A stretch of DNA of 64,000 nt from Chitinophaga tropicalis (GTDB lineage Bacteria > Bacteroidota > Bacteroidia > Chitinophagales > Chitinophagaceae), in the NCBI RefSeq assembly GCF_009758205.1, contig NZ_WRXN01000017.1, positions 1 through 64,000 on the forward strand, written 5' to 3'. Of this stretch, positions 44,138 through 53,974 are shown in pieces. The notes under the pieces are model-generated. The model did not search any database, was not told where the DNA came from, and saw only the letters and a list, made by a program, of their open reading frames with translations. Made by a program: the position numbers and the translations under genes. Within the stretch, counting starts at the first letter, position 1. Each line of letters begins with the position of its first letter.

Positions 44138-45049
44138 TTATTCATCACGCTGCAATAATTTACACTGCTTTCCTGTAACGTGCAGCTCATGGGTCATTCC
44201 CAGTTTCAGCGCATAATTTTCTGCCGTGTGGCCAGATGGAAAACCAAATCCTACAGGATATTTATAGTCCTTCACCATATTGTGGATAATCTCGTATTCT
44301 GTCTGGCCAAACGGCGTATCGGTCTCATTACCGTCTGTAAACGAACCTACTATGAGGCCTGCCAGTTTATCCAGCCAGCCGGCGCGTTTCAGGTTATACA
44401 TCATACGGTCTACATTATACCTGTACTCACCGATGTCCTCCAGCAACAGGATCTTTCCTTTGGTATCCGGCTGGGAGGGAGTGCCCGAGAGGTTGGCCAG
44501 CAGGGACAGGTTGCCGCCTAGCAGCTTACCGCTGGTCTTACCGGCCCTGTTCATCTCATGCGGATCAAAGCTGTATTTGGACGTTTTCCCCTTCAGCGCC
44601 TGCCTGAGACTGTCAACGTACTTATTATCAGCCGTATCCGGTGTGATCCCGCCACACATCATAGAATGAATGGTAGGAATGCCATAACGCTGGTGAATGT
44701 GCGTATGCAGGGTAGTAATATCGCTGTAACCACAAAGCCACTTGGGATGTTTGCGGAAAGTGCTGAAATCCAGTTTGTCCAGTATACATACCATTCCATA
44801 ACCACCGCGGCCAAAGATGATGGCCTTGATCTCCGGATCGTCCAGCATATCCTGCAGCTCTTCCAGCCGCAGCTCGTCCGGAGCGGAAAAATTATGAAAA
44901 CTGGTGCCTACCGTAATGCCCATATGCACCCTGAATCCCCAGGAACTGATCACTCCCGCAGCATATTCTGCCGCCTGAAGGTCCATTTTACTGCTGCTGC
45001 AGGTGATGCCGATAAGATCACCTTTCTTAAGGTATGGCGGAATTTTCAT
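44138..45049 (-). CDS. ldcA: LD-carboxypeptidase (S66 family)
   Basis: 303 aa. The nucleophile Ser109 lies in CGYSDITTLH. The Glu motif is LLLEDIGEYRYNVDRMMYNL and the His is in GFPSGHTAENYAL, giving the Ser-Glu-His triad of the S66 family. It trims the terminal D-Ala from tetrapeptides in peptidoglycan recycling (LdcA); related MccF proteins cleave a toxic peptide-nucleotide. No signal peptide is visible, so it is likely cytoplasmic. It is convergent with the hydrolase gene (7 bp gap). Confidence 0.87.
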   Translation of the reverse strand: MKIPPYLKKGDLIGITCSSSKMDLQAAEYAAGVISSWGFRVHMGITVGTSFHNFSAPDELRLEELQDMLDDPEIKAIIFGRGGYGMVCILDKLDFSTFRKHPKWLCGYSDITTLHTHIHQRYGIPTIHSMMCGGITPDTADNKYVDSLRQALKGKTSKYSFDPHEMNRAGKTSGKLLGGNLSLLANLSGTPSQPDTKGKILLLEDIGEYRYNVDRMMYNLKRAGWLDKLAGLIVGSFTDGNETDTPFGQTEYEIIHNMVKDYKYPVGFGFPSGHTAENYALKLGMTHELHVTGKQCKLLQRDE

Positions 45050-45195
45050 TGTTGTAGCTTTAATTTACCTTTGCTGACTATTTGGGTGAATAACAAATTG
45101 TATTTATACCCCGACAGGGCTAAGTTGATAAATACTTTTCGCTCTTCCAAAAGCAAAAACAGAATTTCGATTATTTAAGCATTCTTTAAGCGAAC

Positions 45196-47271
45196 ATGGG
45201 AAAATTTAACAGATATCTAATAACAGCGGCACTGCCTTATGCCAACGGACCAGTACATATTGGTCACCTGGCAGGCTGTTATATTCCCGCAGACATTTAC
45301 GTGCGCTATCTGCGCGCTAAGAAAGCGGATGTAAAGTTCATAGGAGGAACGGACGAACACGGAGTACCCATCACCATCAAGGCTATGAAAGAAAACGTTT
45401 CGCCCCAGGATATTGTAGATAAATATCATAAGATCATCTCTGACAGCTTTACAGATATGGGTATCTCTTTTGATATTTTCTCCCGTACCACCAACCAGGT
45501 ACATCATGAAACCGCCGCCGCTTTCTTTAAAAAGATGTACGACGATGGCCTGTTCGAGGAAAAAGAAAGCGAGCAGTTCTACGATGAAAAGGCCAAAGTG
45601 TTCCTGGCAGACCGTTATATTGTAGGTACCTGCCCTAAATGCGGTAATCCCGGTGCCTATGGCGACCAGTGTGAGAAATGCGGTACCTCCCTGAGCCCGG
45701 ATGAGCTGATCAACCCCCGATCTACCCTCAGCGATGCCACCCCGGTCAAAAAAGTGACCAAACACTGGTACATGCCTCTTCAGAACTATGAACCATTCCT
45801 GAAAGAATGGCTGCTGGAAGGTCATAAAGAATGGAAAAACAACGTATACGGACAGTGTAAGAGCTGGCTGGATAACGGCCTGCAAAGCCGCGCCATGACC
45901 CGAGACAGCAGCTGGGGCGTAAAAGTACCCCTGCCTGATGCAGAAGGGAAAGTGCTGTATGTATGGTTTGATGCCCCTATAGGCTATATTTCCGCCACTA
46001 AAGAACTGACCCCGGACTGGGCTGATTACTGGTGTAAAGACGATACCAAACTGGTACACTTTATCGGTAAGGACAATATCGTGTTCCATTGCGTGATCTT
46101 CCCGGCAATGCTGAAAGCGCATGGCGGGTTTGTTCTGCCTGAAAACGTTCCGGCAAACGAATTTCTGAATATAGAAGGCGAAAAGGTGTCCACTTCCCGC
46201 AACTGGGCAGTATGGGTGCACGACTATGTGAAGGATTTCCCTGATCAGCAGGACGTATTGCGGTATGTGCTGTGCAGCACCGCCCCCGAAACAAAGGATA
46301 ACGACTTTACCTGGAAAGATTTCCAGCAACGTAATAACAGTGAGCTGGTAGATATCTTCAGCAACTTTGTTCACCGTACTATGGTACTGATGCACAAGTT
46401 GTGCGGCGGTAAAGTACCTGCTTTCCACCAGGAGCTGAAAGACGAAAAAGATGATGCCCTGCTGGCAAATCTCCTTGCTTCCAGACAGAAAATAGAAGAT
46501 TCCCTTGAAAACTTCCGCCAGCGTGAAGCATTGGCAGAAGTGATCAATGTAGCGCGTGAGGGTAACAAATACCTGCAGGAAAAAGGCCCCTGGCTGCTGG
46601 CTAAAACACCGGAACTGCAGGCGCAGCACCAGAAAGAGATTGATAACTGTCTGCACCTCTGCTTACAGCTGACCGCCAACCTGGCTATCCTTATCAATCC
46701 TTTCCTGCCTTTCACCGCTAAGAAGATCTGCCATATGCTGAAAGTGGTGGACCGTATGCTGGAATGGGAAAATGCAGGCAGCCTGAAGCTGGTAAGCGTT
46801 GGTTATTCCCTGCGCCCGCCTGAATATCTTTTCACCAAGATAGATGACGCCAAAATAAAAGAACAGGTAGATAAATTACACGCAGGTCTGATTAAACCCA
46901 CTGCTCCTGCTGCTACACCTGCAGCAGCTCCGAAAGAAGAGAAGGCGGAAATTCAGTACGACGACTTCGCAAAACTGGACCTGCGGGTAGGTACTATCCT
47001 TTCTGCCGAAAAAGTAGAGAAAGCAGATAAACTGCTGAAGCTCCAGGTAGATATCGGCACAGAAAAGCGGACAGTTGTATCGGGCATTGCAGCACATTTT
47101 AAACCGGAAGAGATCATTGGCAGACAGGTGACACTGGTAGCTAATTTAGCGCCCCGTAAAATGCGCGGTATTGAAAGCCAGGGCATGATACTGATGGCTG
47201 AAGATGCCACCGGCAAACTGGTGTTCGTGAACCCGGATGCAGCAGTAGCGCCGGGCAGTGAAGTGAGATAG
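45196..47271 (+). CDS. metG: Methionyl-tRNA synthetase
   Basis: 691 aa class I enzyme. HIGH is at 21-24 and the KMSKS equivalent is K330-VSTS334. A zinc knuckle has Cys146, Cys149, Cys159 and Cys162 in the connective peptide. The anticodon domain runs to about 555, followed by a Pro/Ala linker ([15 protein letters not shown]) and a C-terminal EMAP/Trbp111-type tRNA-binding domain (about 590-691, [15 protein letters not shown]), which dimerises the enzyme. A -7-like box TACCTTTG lies at 45066-45073, and the 3' end has a hairpin plus a terminator. Confidence 0.98.
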   Translation: MGKFNRYLITAALPYANGPVHIGHLAGCYIPADIYVRYLRAKKADVKFIGGTDEHGVPITIKAMKENVSPQDIVDKYHKIISDSFTDMGISFDIFSRTTNQVHHETAAAFFKKMYDDGLFEEKESEQFYDEKAKVFLADRYIVGTCPKCGNPGAYGDQCEKCGTSLSPDELINPRSTLSDATPVKKVTKHWYMPLQNYEPFLKEWLLEGHKEWKNNVYGQCKSWLDNGLQSRAMTRDSSWGVKVPLPDAEGKVLYVWFDAPIGYISATKELTPDWADYWCKDDTKLVHFIGKDNIVFHCVIFPAMLKAHGGFVLPENVPANEFLNIEGEKVSTSRNWAVWVHDYVKDFPDQQDVLRYVLCSTAPETKDNDFTWKDFQQRNNSELVDIFSNFVHRTMVLMHKLCGGKVPAFHQELKDEKDDALLANLLASRQKIEDSLENFRQREALAEVINVAREGNKYLQEKGPWLLAKTPELQAQHQKEIDNCLHLCLQLTANLAILINPFLPFTAKKICHMLKVVDRMLEWENAGSLKLVSVGYSLRPPEYLFTKIDDAKIKEQVDKLHAGLIKPTAPAATPAAAPKEEKAEIQYDDFAKLDLRVGTILSAEKVEKADKLLKLQVDIGTEKRTVVSGIAAHFKPEEIIGRQVTLVANLAPRKMRGIESQGMILMAEDATGKLVFVNPDAAVAPGSEVR

Positions 47272-47324
47272 GCTAATTTGAATAAACATAACTTAACCGG
47301 CCGGAGGCTGGTTAAGCTTCACTC

Positions 47325-47364
47325 AAAAAAAATGCTTTTGCTGAATGGCAAAAGCATTTTTTTT
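47325..47364 (+). terminator. Intrinsic terminator after metG
   Basis: AAAAAATGCTTTTGC pairs with GCAAAAGCATTTTTT around a 6-base loop, with eight T. A second hairpin CTTAACC...GGTTAAG (47292-47316) lies just upstream. Confidence 0.9.
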
Positions 47365-47680
47365 AAGTACTATTAACATTTCCGAAACAAGGTTATTTCT
47401 TATATTCGCTATAACATGCTGGTATGCATTACATATCATTCAAACAACAATCCGCGTAAAGATTCGCTTTACGCCGGTCAACCCCCGCATGCCATTGCAT
47501 TTCCTGTTATACACCGCTCCTTCGCAAAACAGTATTTCTATTCAACTTTTAAAGACTTCAGTACTTTTTCCCCGGACATCAGATAGAAGAATTTATTGCT
47601 GTTCGGGGTTATAAGACTATTCCTTTTGTATATGCTCTTCAGCATGTGCGCGTATATTTTTCAACAAAAAACCTATTAAA
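47365..47680. other. Spacer without a supported gene
   Basis: About 316 bases before the Rnk-like gene. One 8-bp hairpin (GCGTAAAG / CTTTACGC, 47454-47474) is visible. A frame at 47345-47614 has no recognisable features. Confidence 0.5.
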
Positions 47681-48064
47681 ATGAGAACAAATGTTAAGAA
47701 CCCGGTTATTCTCTGTGAAGAAGATTATAAACTCCTGAAACAGTTTGCAGGAACAAGTGTGGACGATACAAACACCATGTCACTTGCTTATGAATTAAAC
47801 AGGGCCATTGTTGTGGATAAAGATGCTTTACCCCCCTATACTATCCGCCTTAATTCCCTTGTAAGTGTAAAAGAAGCCTCATCCGGCAAAGTATCTGATT
47901 TCCGGATAGTAATGCCGGTAGATGCTGATATTAAACAAAAGAAGATCTCAATACTGGCTCCGCTTGGAGCTGCGCTGATAGGGTTCAGGAAAGGTGATGA
48001 GGTAGAATGGAAGATGCCTGCCGGTATGAGAAAGTTTACAGTGCTGAATGTGGTGCAGGCATAA
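47681..48064 (+). CDS. GreA/GreB-family C-terminal-domain protein (Rnk-like)
   Basis: 127 aa. An N-terminal helical part (ILCEEDYKLLKQF) is followed by the GreA/GreB C-terminal FKBP-like domain: RLNSLVSVKEASSGKVSDF, ISILAPLGAALIGFRKGDEVEWKMP. The long coiled coil of Gre factors is absent, as in the Rnk regulators of nucleoside diphosphate kinase that bind RNA polymerase without cleavage activity. This role is inferred from the domain layout. Confidence 0.8.
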   Translation: MRTNVKNPVILCEEDYKLLKQFAGTSVDDTNTMSLAYELNRAIVVDKDALPPYTIRLNSLVSVKEASSGKVSDFRIVMPVDADIKQKKISILAPLGAALIGFRKGDEVEWKMPAGMRKFTVLNVVQA

Positions 48065-48195
48065 ATATACCCGAAGCTCTCCCTGGCAAACGTTAAGGAG
48101 AGCTTTTTCTCTGTCACTATTTCCGCCTGTTCTGTCACATTTAATCCCCGCACTTTTCCTTCTTTGGTAGTATTGCATTCAAAATAGACGCTGCC

Positions 48196-49731
48196 ATGAG
48201 AAGGCTTGTTTTCCTTGTATTGATCATACTTCCCGCTATCCGTATTGCTGCCCAGCACAGGCTTGAAAAGCTGAATATTTATTTCAATGAAGTGGCTTTG
48301 AAAGAAACTATTAACGGAAATGTTTTACTCGCAGAAAGAGGCAGGATCATTTATAACAGATCTTTTGGTTATGCAGATTTCCGTTCGGGAAGAGAGAACC
48401 ATGCAGATACACATTTTAACCTTGCATCTATCTCCAAAGTCTTTACTTCTACAGCTGTTCTTCAACTGAAAGAAAAAGGCAGATTAAAGCTGGATGATGC
48501 ATTCAAAAAGTATTTTAAAGATTTCCCTTATCCGCAGATAACTGTCCGGCATTTGCTTACACATACTTCCGGCCTGCCAGATCTTGAACTTTATGAAAAT
48601 CTCATTAAACAGTTCCCGGATACCGTGGTACATAACGATATCATTATACCTACGCTTATAAAGGAGAATATGCCATTGTATTTTAACCCGGGAGATAAGT
48701 TTTCATACTGTAATACTAATTACAGCCTGTTGGCCCTGCTGGTGGAAAAGCTAAGCGGACAAAGCTTCGGCAATTACCTGGCAGATCACATATTCCGTCC
48801 CGCAAAGATGTCCGATACCTATCTCCCCACCACATCATATCGTCTTGCAGATAGCGCCATTGCAGTTTCCCATACCAGGGTCAGGTTATTTGATACTGCA
48901 TATGTCCCTGCTTATGAGGTGGAAAGGTACCGTTATACTGAGTATAATAACAGCGCAGCTGCCGGAGCGTCAGATATTATCACTACCACAACAGATCTTT
49001 TGAAGTTTGATGACGCATTCTTTTCAGGCCGGCTGCTGAATAAGGCTTCTGTAGAGGAAGCATTAACGCCGGTGAAGCTCAACGATGGTCAGTCCCTGGA
49101 CGAGCGTATGGATACGATGGAAGGAGAGGGCAGGGGAAGTTATGGCCTGGGATGGGAATTATTTGAACAACCGGGAATAGGGAAATCTGCCGGACATGGT
49201 GGCTTTAAAAGAGGATTAGCTACTTTTTATTGCCGGGACCTGGAATCAGGAAAGACTGTTATAGCGTTCGACAATACTGCCGGAAAGGCTTTTGGAAAAG
49301 TAGTAACGTCTTCTTTCAACCTGTTACATGATTATCCCGCTATTGCCGGTGATGCAAAAATATCGCTGACAGAGGTCTATGCACAGGCTATGATACATGG
49401 AGGAGCTGAAAATGCAGCCACCTGTTTTAATACACTTAAGGATGATACTACGCATTATTATTTCAGTGAGCAGGAAATGAACAGGCTGGGATATGAGTTC
49501 CTCTATTTTTCCACATTTAAGGATTGTAAAACGTATGCCATAGAAACGTTTAAGATCAATACACTTTTATTCCCACATAGTTATAATACCTATGACAGCT
49601 ATGCTGAAGCATTGGCAGACACTGGCCGGAAACGGGAGGCCTTGCTGATGTACCAGAAATCGCTTGATCTTAATCCTGAAAATAAAGAAGGCAGGATGGC
49701 GATGGAAAAAATAATGACGCAATTAAAATAA
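48196..49731 (+). CDS. Serine hydrolase (beta-lactamase family) with helical repeat tail
   Basis: 511 aa. A signal peptide (about 1-20) precedes the beta-lactamase/DD-peptidase fold (about 25-370). SxxK is S78-I-S-K81 and the second motif Y171-C-N173; a third HGG-type motif appears as AGHGGFKRG. The last 110 residues contain a TPR-like pair ending MYQKSLDLNPENKEGRMAME. This two-domain layout is common in Bacteroidota serine hydrolases; the substrate is unknown. It is the second serine hydrolase in the window after the broken one at 909-1973. Confidence 0.87.
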   Translation: MRRLVFLVLIILPAIRIAAQHRLEKLNIYFNEVALKETINGNVLLAERGRIIYNRSFGYADFRSGRENHADTHFNLASISKVFTSTAVLQLKEKGRLKLDDAFKKYFKDFPYPQITVRHLLTHTSGLPDLELYENLIKQFPDTVVHNDIIIPTLIKENMPLYFNPGDKFSYCNTNYSLLALLVEKLSGQSFGNYLADHIFRPAKMSDTYLPTTSYRLADSAIAVSHTRVRLFDTAYVPAYEVERYRYTEYNNSAAAGASDIITTTTDLLKFDDAFFSGRLLNKASVEEALTPVKLNDGQSLDERMDTMEGEGRGSYGLGWELFEQPGIGKSAGHGGFKRGLATFYCRDLESGKTVIAFDNTAGKAFGKVVTSSFNLLHDYPAIAGDAKISLTEVYAQAMIHGGAENAATCFNTLKDDTTHYYFSEQEMNRLGYEFLYFSTFKDCKTYAIETFKINTLLFPHSYNTYDSYAEALADTGRKREALLMYQKSLDLNPENKEGRMAMEKIMTQLK

Positions 49732-49953
49732 AAAAAACTGGTAATAAATATTTGTTTCAGCATTATTGCATAATATTGTGATCTGACGATCAATTCTTGT
49801 CGTACATCAGACAATTCAGGTCTGTATAATTCTGTTTTTATTCCCTTTTTAAATTTATTGATTGGTTAAGCAAACCCTGAACGGACGGCTTTTAAGCTGT
49901 TCAGACCAGGTATTGATACTATTTGTTAATCCTGAAAAAAAATAATTGTTACG

Positions 49954-49965
49954 TGTTACGTAACA
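49954..49965. promoter_or_regulatory. Palindromic operator candidate of higBA
   Basis: TGTTACGTAACA is a perfect 12-bp palindrome ending 12 bases before the higB start. A further TTGTTACG half-like copy directly precedes it (49947-49954). This is where the HigA/HigB complex would be expected to bind for autorepression. Confidence 0.55.
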
Positions 49966-49977
49966 TGGTATATTCGT

Positions 49978-50256
49978 ATGATAGAGGGAATTCATCACAA
50001 AGGGTTGAAATTATTCTGGACCGGTGGAGATACTTCGAAACTGCCTTCCGATCAGATCAGGAAAATAAAGTTTATACTGGAAGCATTAAACAGGGCAGAA
50101 AAAATAAGTGATATGAATTTTCCGGGTTTAGACCTTCATCCGCAAAAAGGGAATTTAAGAGAACATTGGGCGGTCACTGTTAAGAATAACTGTAGGATCA
50201 CATTCTATTTTAAAGAAGGGAATGCCCGCCTGATCGATTATATTGATTATCATTAA
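49978..50256 (+). CDS. higB: Toxin HigB (RelE/ParE superfamily)
   Basis: 92 aa. The pattern HKGLKLFWTGGDTSKLPSDQ, then MNFPGLDLHPQKGNLREHW, then VTVKNNCRITFYF and DYIDYH is diagnostic of HigB-type toxins, ribosome-dependent mRNA endonucleases. The C-terminal YIDYH is intact, as are the basic residues thought to act in cleavage. It is followed by the HigA antitoxin after 12 bp; the toxin-first order is typical of higBA. The palindrome upstream suggests autoregulation. Confidence 0.93.
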   Translation: MIEGIHHKGLKLFWTGGDTSKLPSDQIRKIKFILEALNRAEKISDMNFPGLDLHPQKGNLREHWAVTVKNNCRITFYFKEGNARLIDYIDYH

Positions 50257-50268
50257 AAAATTGTTATC

Positions 50269-50583
50269 ATGATAAAGAGAGGATTACCCCCCAGCCATCC
50301 CGGGGAGATTTTAAAAGGATTATATGTAGAGCCTACAGGCTTGACGGTAGGAGCCATAGCAGAAAAACTTGGTGTTAGCCGGAAAACGCTCTCATTATTG
50401 CTGAATGGCCGTCAGGGGATCAGTGGCGAGATGGCATTGCGCCTGGGAAAGCTTTTGGGTACTACTCCGGAAATGTGGATGAACCTTCAGCTTGACTATG
50501 ATCTGTGGCAGGCCCGCCAGAATGTTGATTTGTCCACGATCAGGAAAATCAGAAGTTCAAAAGTGAAGTCTGAAGAGTTGTGA
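50269..50583 (+). CDS. higA: Antitoxin HigA (XRE family)
   Basis: 104 aa. The family start PPSHPGEILKGLYVEP is followed by a helix-turn-helix (about 30-65, VGAIAEKLGVSRKTLSLLLN) and a C-terminal helix (PEMWMNLQLDYDLWQARQN). It neutralises HigB and represses the operon, probably at the palindrome 49954-49965. Same transcript as higB. Confidence 0.94.
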   Translation: MIKRGLPPSHPGEILKGLYVEPTGLTVGAIAEKLGVSRKTLSLLLNGRQGISGEMALRLGKLLGTTPEMWMNLQLDYDLWQARQNVDLSTIRKIRSSKVKSEEL

Positions 50584-50677
50584 TTTGCTGCTGATTTTTC
50601 CGTAGCTTAGATAATTCACTATCTAACACAGACTCACTACAATGCCTCAGCGCTTGTAGCACAATAAAACGCGTTCT

Positions 50678-53077
50678 ATGAAAAGACACATCAACAAGGT
50701 GGCCGTTTTAGGTTCAGGAGTAATGGGTTCCCGTATAGCAACCCATTTTGCAGGGATTGGCGTACAGGTATTGTTGCTGGATATTGCCCCTAAAGAGTTA
50801 ACTGATGCAGAAAAGGCCCGCGGCCTTTCTTTAGACAGTAAAGCGGTTAAAAACCGTATCGTAAACGACGCACTTCAGTCCACACTGAAGTCTAACCCCT
50901 CCCCCGTATACAATAAGGATGTAGTAAAACTGGTCCGTACAGGAAACTTTACGGACGACATGTCTCAGATTGCAGGGTATGACTGGATCATTGAAGTAGT
51001 GGTAGAAAACCTGGATGTCAAAAAGACTGTGTTTGAGCAGGTGGAGAAATACCGTAAACCCGGTACGCTCATTACCTCCAATACATCCGGTATCCCAATT
51101 CACCTGATGACAGACGGCCGCAGTGATGACTTTAAAAAACATTTCTGTGGTACGCACTTCTTCAACCCTCCCCGCTACCTGCGCTTGCTGGAGATCATTC
51201 CAACCCCGTATACTGACCCGGAGGTGATCAGCTTCCTGATGGAATATGGAGATCTGTACCTGGGTAAAACAACAGTGCTCTGTAAGGACACTCCTGCATT
51301 TATTGCCAATAGGGTAGGAGTGTTCTCTATCATGGCCATTTTCCACATAATGGAGGAACTGGACCTGAATATTGATGAAATAGACGCGTTGACAGGCCCC
51401 GTAATAGGCAGGCCTAAATCTGCCACTTTCCGTACGGCTGACGTAGTAGGTATAGATACCCTGGTAAAAGTAGCTAAAGGAGTAGCTGAAAACTGCCCTG
51501 AAGATGAAGCGAAAAATGTCTTTGTGATCCCACCATTTCTCCAGAAAGTTGTTGAGAATAAATGGCTGGGAGATAAAACCGGGCAGGGATTCTATAAAAA
51601 GACGAAAGGCGAAGGCGGCAAGGAAATACTCACACTGAACCTGAAAACAATGGAGTATGGTCCCCGCCAGAAAGCGAAATTTGGCAGCATCGAAGCCGCT
51701 AAACCAATAGAAGACCTGAAACAACGTCTTAAAGCACTGGCAACATCTTCTGATAAGGCAGGACAGTTTTACCAGCAATTCCACGCATATCTCTTTTCAT
51801 ATATCTCTCACCGTATTCCTGAAATAGCTGACGACCTGTATAAAATGGACGATGCCATGAAAGCCGGCTTTGGCTGGGAAATAGGAGCTTTTGAAACCTG
51901 GGATGTGCTGGGAGTGGAAGCAGGCATCAGTGTGCTGGAATCCAAAGGGTTAACAGTAGCGCCCTGGGTGAAGGAAATGCTGGGAAAAGGTATTAAGCGC
52001 TTCTATAAAATAGAAAACGGTAAGAAGTACTATTACGATATCACCTCAAAAGACTATAAGGTACTGCCCGGAGCAGATACCTTTGTTATACTGGAGAACC
52101 TTTCCGGTAATGTTGTATGGAAAAACAGCGCCTGTAACCTTTACGACGTTGGCGACGGTGTGGTAGCGATTGACTGGAAAACCAAGATGAATACCATTGG
52201 CGGTGAGGTGCTGGAAGGGGTGAATAAAGCGATAGACCGTGCAGAAAAAGATTTTCGCGGACTGATAATAGCCAATGAGGGCGCTAACTTCTCTGCCGGC
52301 GCCAACGTAGGCATGATCTTCATGCTGGCGGCAGAACAGGAGTATGATGAACTGGACATGGCAGTACGCCTTTTCCAGAAAACCACCATGCGCCTCCGTT
52401 ATTCTTCCATCCCGGTAATTGTTGCTCCGCATGCCCTCACACTGGGAGGCGGTTGCGAAATGTGCCTGCATGCAGATAAAGTACAGGCTGCAGCAGAATC
52501 CTATATAGGCCTGGTAGAACTGGGAGTAGGTCTGATCCCCGGTGGCGGCGGTACCAAAGAAATGGCCCTCCGCGCCAGTGATGAGTTTAAAGAAGGCCGT
52601 ATTGAAGAAGAACCGCTGAAAGACAGATTTATGACCGTTGCCATGGCTAAGGTCAGCACTTCTGCTCATGAAGCGTTTGACCTCGGTATTCTGCGCGCCG
52701 GTCACGACGAAATTTCCATCAACCAGAGCCGCGTTATTGCCGACGCCAAACGAAGTGTACTGCAAATGGCGGAAGAAGGATATACCCGTCCTGTAGAAAG
52801 AAAAGACGTAAAAGTGCTGGGCCGCACAGCCCTGGGCACCTTACTGACCGGTATCCATAGCATGCGCTTTGCTAATTATATTTCTGAACACGATGCCAAA
52901 ATTGCCGGTAAACTGGCCTATGTTATGAGTGGTGGCGACCTCTCAGAAGCTACTCTGGTAAGCGAGCAGTACCTGCTGGACCTGGAAAGGGAAGCCTTCC
53001 TCAGCCTGGCCGGAGAACGTAAGACACTGGAAAGGTTGCAAAGCGTGCTGAAAACCGGAAAACCAATAAGAAACTGA
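50678..53077 (+). CDS. fadN: Bifunctional 3-hydroxyacyl-CoA dehydrogenase / enoyl-CoA hydratase
   Basis: 799 aa. The N-terminal half (about 1-310) is the NAD-binding dehydrogenase (VAVLGSGVMGSRIATHFAG; catalytic HFFNPP region). A middle C-terminal dehydrogenase domain follows, then an enoyl-CoA hydratase domain (about 495-750, NEGANFSAGANVGM, LTLGGGCEMCLHAD, LVELGVGLIPGGGGT). This order, dehydrogenase first, matches Bacillus FadN and is the reverse of E. coli FadB. It performs hydration and oxidation steps of beta-oxidation and would feed FadA (6453-7628). It ends overlapping the next ABC gene by one base. Confidence 0.9.
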   Translation: MKRHINKVAVLGSGVMGSRIATHFAGIGVQVLLLDIAPKELTDAEKARGLSLDSKAVKNRIVNDALQSTLKSNPSPVYNKDVVKLVRTGNFTDDMSQIAGYDWIIEVVVENLDVKKTVFEQVEKYRKPGTLITSNTSGIPIHLMTDGRSDDFKKHFCGTHFFNPPRYLRLLEIIPTPYTDPEVISFLMEYGDLYLGKTTVLCKDTPAFIANRVGVFSIMAIFHIMEELDLNIDEIDALTGPVIGRPKSATFRTADVVGIDTLVKVAKGVAENCPEDEAKNVFVIPPFLQKVVENKWLGDKTGQGFYKKTKGEGGKEILTLNLKTMEYGPRQKAKFGSIEAAKPIEDLKQRLKALATSSDKAGQFYQQFHAYLFSYISHRIPEIADDLYKMDDAMKAGFGWEIGAFETWDVLGVEAGISVLESKGLTVAPWVKEMLGKGIKRFYKIENGKKYYYDITSKDYKVLPGADTFVILENLSGNVVWKNSACNLYDVGDGVVAIDWKTKMNTIGGEVLEGVNKAIDRAEKDFRGLIIANEGANFSAGANVGMIFMLAAEQEYDELDMAVRLFQKTTMRLRYSSIPVIVAPHALTLGGGCEMCLHADKVQAAAESYIGLVELGVGLIPGGGGTKEMALRASDEFKEGRIEEEPLKDRFMTVAMAKVSTSAHEAFDLGILRAGHDEISINQSRVIADAKRSVLQMAEEGYTRPVERKDVKVLGRTALGTLLTGIHSMRFANYISEHDAKIAGKLAYVMSGGDLSEATLVSEQYLLDLEREAFLSLAGERKTLERLQSVLKTGKPIRN

Positions 53078-53970
53078 TGTCTATTATCCTTTCCCTGAAT
53101 AGCATCTCCAAAAGATATGGTGCCATACAGGCCCTTGGAGGTGTGTCCTTCAGCATTCCTGAAGGAAGTGTGTTCGGAATACTGGGCCCCAACGGCAGTG
53201 GTAAAACCACGCTGCTGGGTATAGTGACCGACGTGTTAAAAGCAGACAGCGGCAGCTTTACCCTTTTTGGACAGGCGCCTTCTGCTGTACAGCGGCAAAA
53301 GATAGGTACCCTGCTGGAAACACCTAACTTTTATCACTACCTCTCCGCCAGGAACAACCTGAAAGTTGTAGCCGCCATTAAACGGCAAAGCGAAGCAGAT
53401 ATTCCCAGGGTGCTGGACCTGGTAGGTCTTGCCGCCAGGCAGCACTCTGCCTTTAAAACCTACTCCCTGGGCATGAAACAACGGTTGGCCATTGCAGCCG
53501 CCCTGCTGGGAGACCCACAGGTACTCATCCTTGATGAACCTACCAACGGCCTGGACCCTGAAGGCATTGCTGAGATCCGCACACTTATCCGCACCCTGGC
53601 CACACAGGGTAAGACCATCATTATGGCCAGCCACCTGCTGGATGAAGTGGAGAAAGTATGTACGCATGTAGCTATTCTCCGGAAAGGAGAACTGCTCAGC
53701 TCAGGCCCTGTCAATACAGTGATGGCCCGGGAAGATTTTATCGAAATAGGCAGCGCCGATGTGCAGGCCCTTACCCGGCTTATACAGCAACATCCCGCCT
53801 TTGAGAAAGTACTGCCCAATGGCAACAACCTCCTGCACGTTACTTTCAACCACGCAATAGACCCGGCTGCGCTGAATACCTGGTGCGCAGAACAGGGAGT
53901 ATGGCTGAGCCACCTGCAGATACGCCGGAAGAGTCTTGAAACCGCCTTCCTTGAACTCACTAACAATTGA
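53077..53970 (+). CDS. ABC transporter ATPase (DrrA/BcrA type)
   Basis: 297 aa. Walker A G37-PNGSGKTT45, signature YSLGMKQRLAIAAAL, Walker B VLILDEPTNGLDPEG and switch His in MASHLLDEVE. The C-terminal 80 residues form the extra domain of this family. It powers the membrane partner at 53975-54754. The start codon overlaps the fadN stop (TGATG), so it is translationally coupled to fadN. The substrate is unknown. Confidence 0.92.
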   Translation: MSIILSLNSISKRYGAIQALGGVSFSIPEGSVFGILGPNGSGKTTLLGIVTDVLKADSGSFTLFGQAPSAVQRQKIGTLLETPNFYHYLSARNNLKVVAAIKRQSEADIPRVLDLVGLAARQHSAFKTYSLGMKQRLAIAAALLGDPQVLILDEPTNGLDPEGIAEIRTLIRTLATQGKTIIMASHLLDEVEKVCTHVAILRKGELLSSGPVNTVMAREDFIEIGSADVQALTRLIQQHPAFEKVLPNGNNLLHVTFNHAIDPAALNTWCAEQGVWLSHLQIRRKSLETAFLELTNN

Positions 53971-53974
53971 CCCT

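Noticed and set aside
45217-46656. 479-codon minus-strand frame opposite metG
   Set aside because: Long, but it mirrors a highly conserved synthetase and shows no domain motif.
50831-51784. 317-codon minus-strand frame opposite fadN
   Set aside because: Antisense shadow without any recognisable motif.
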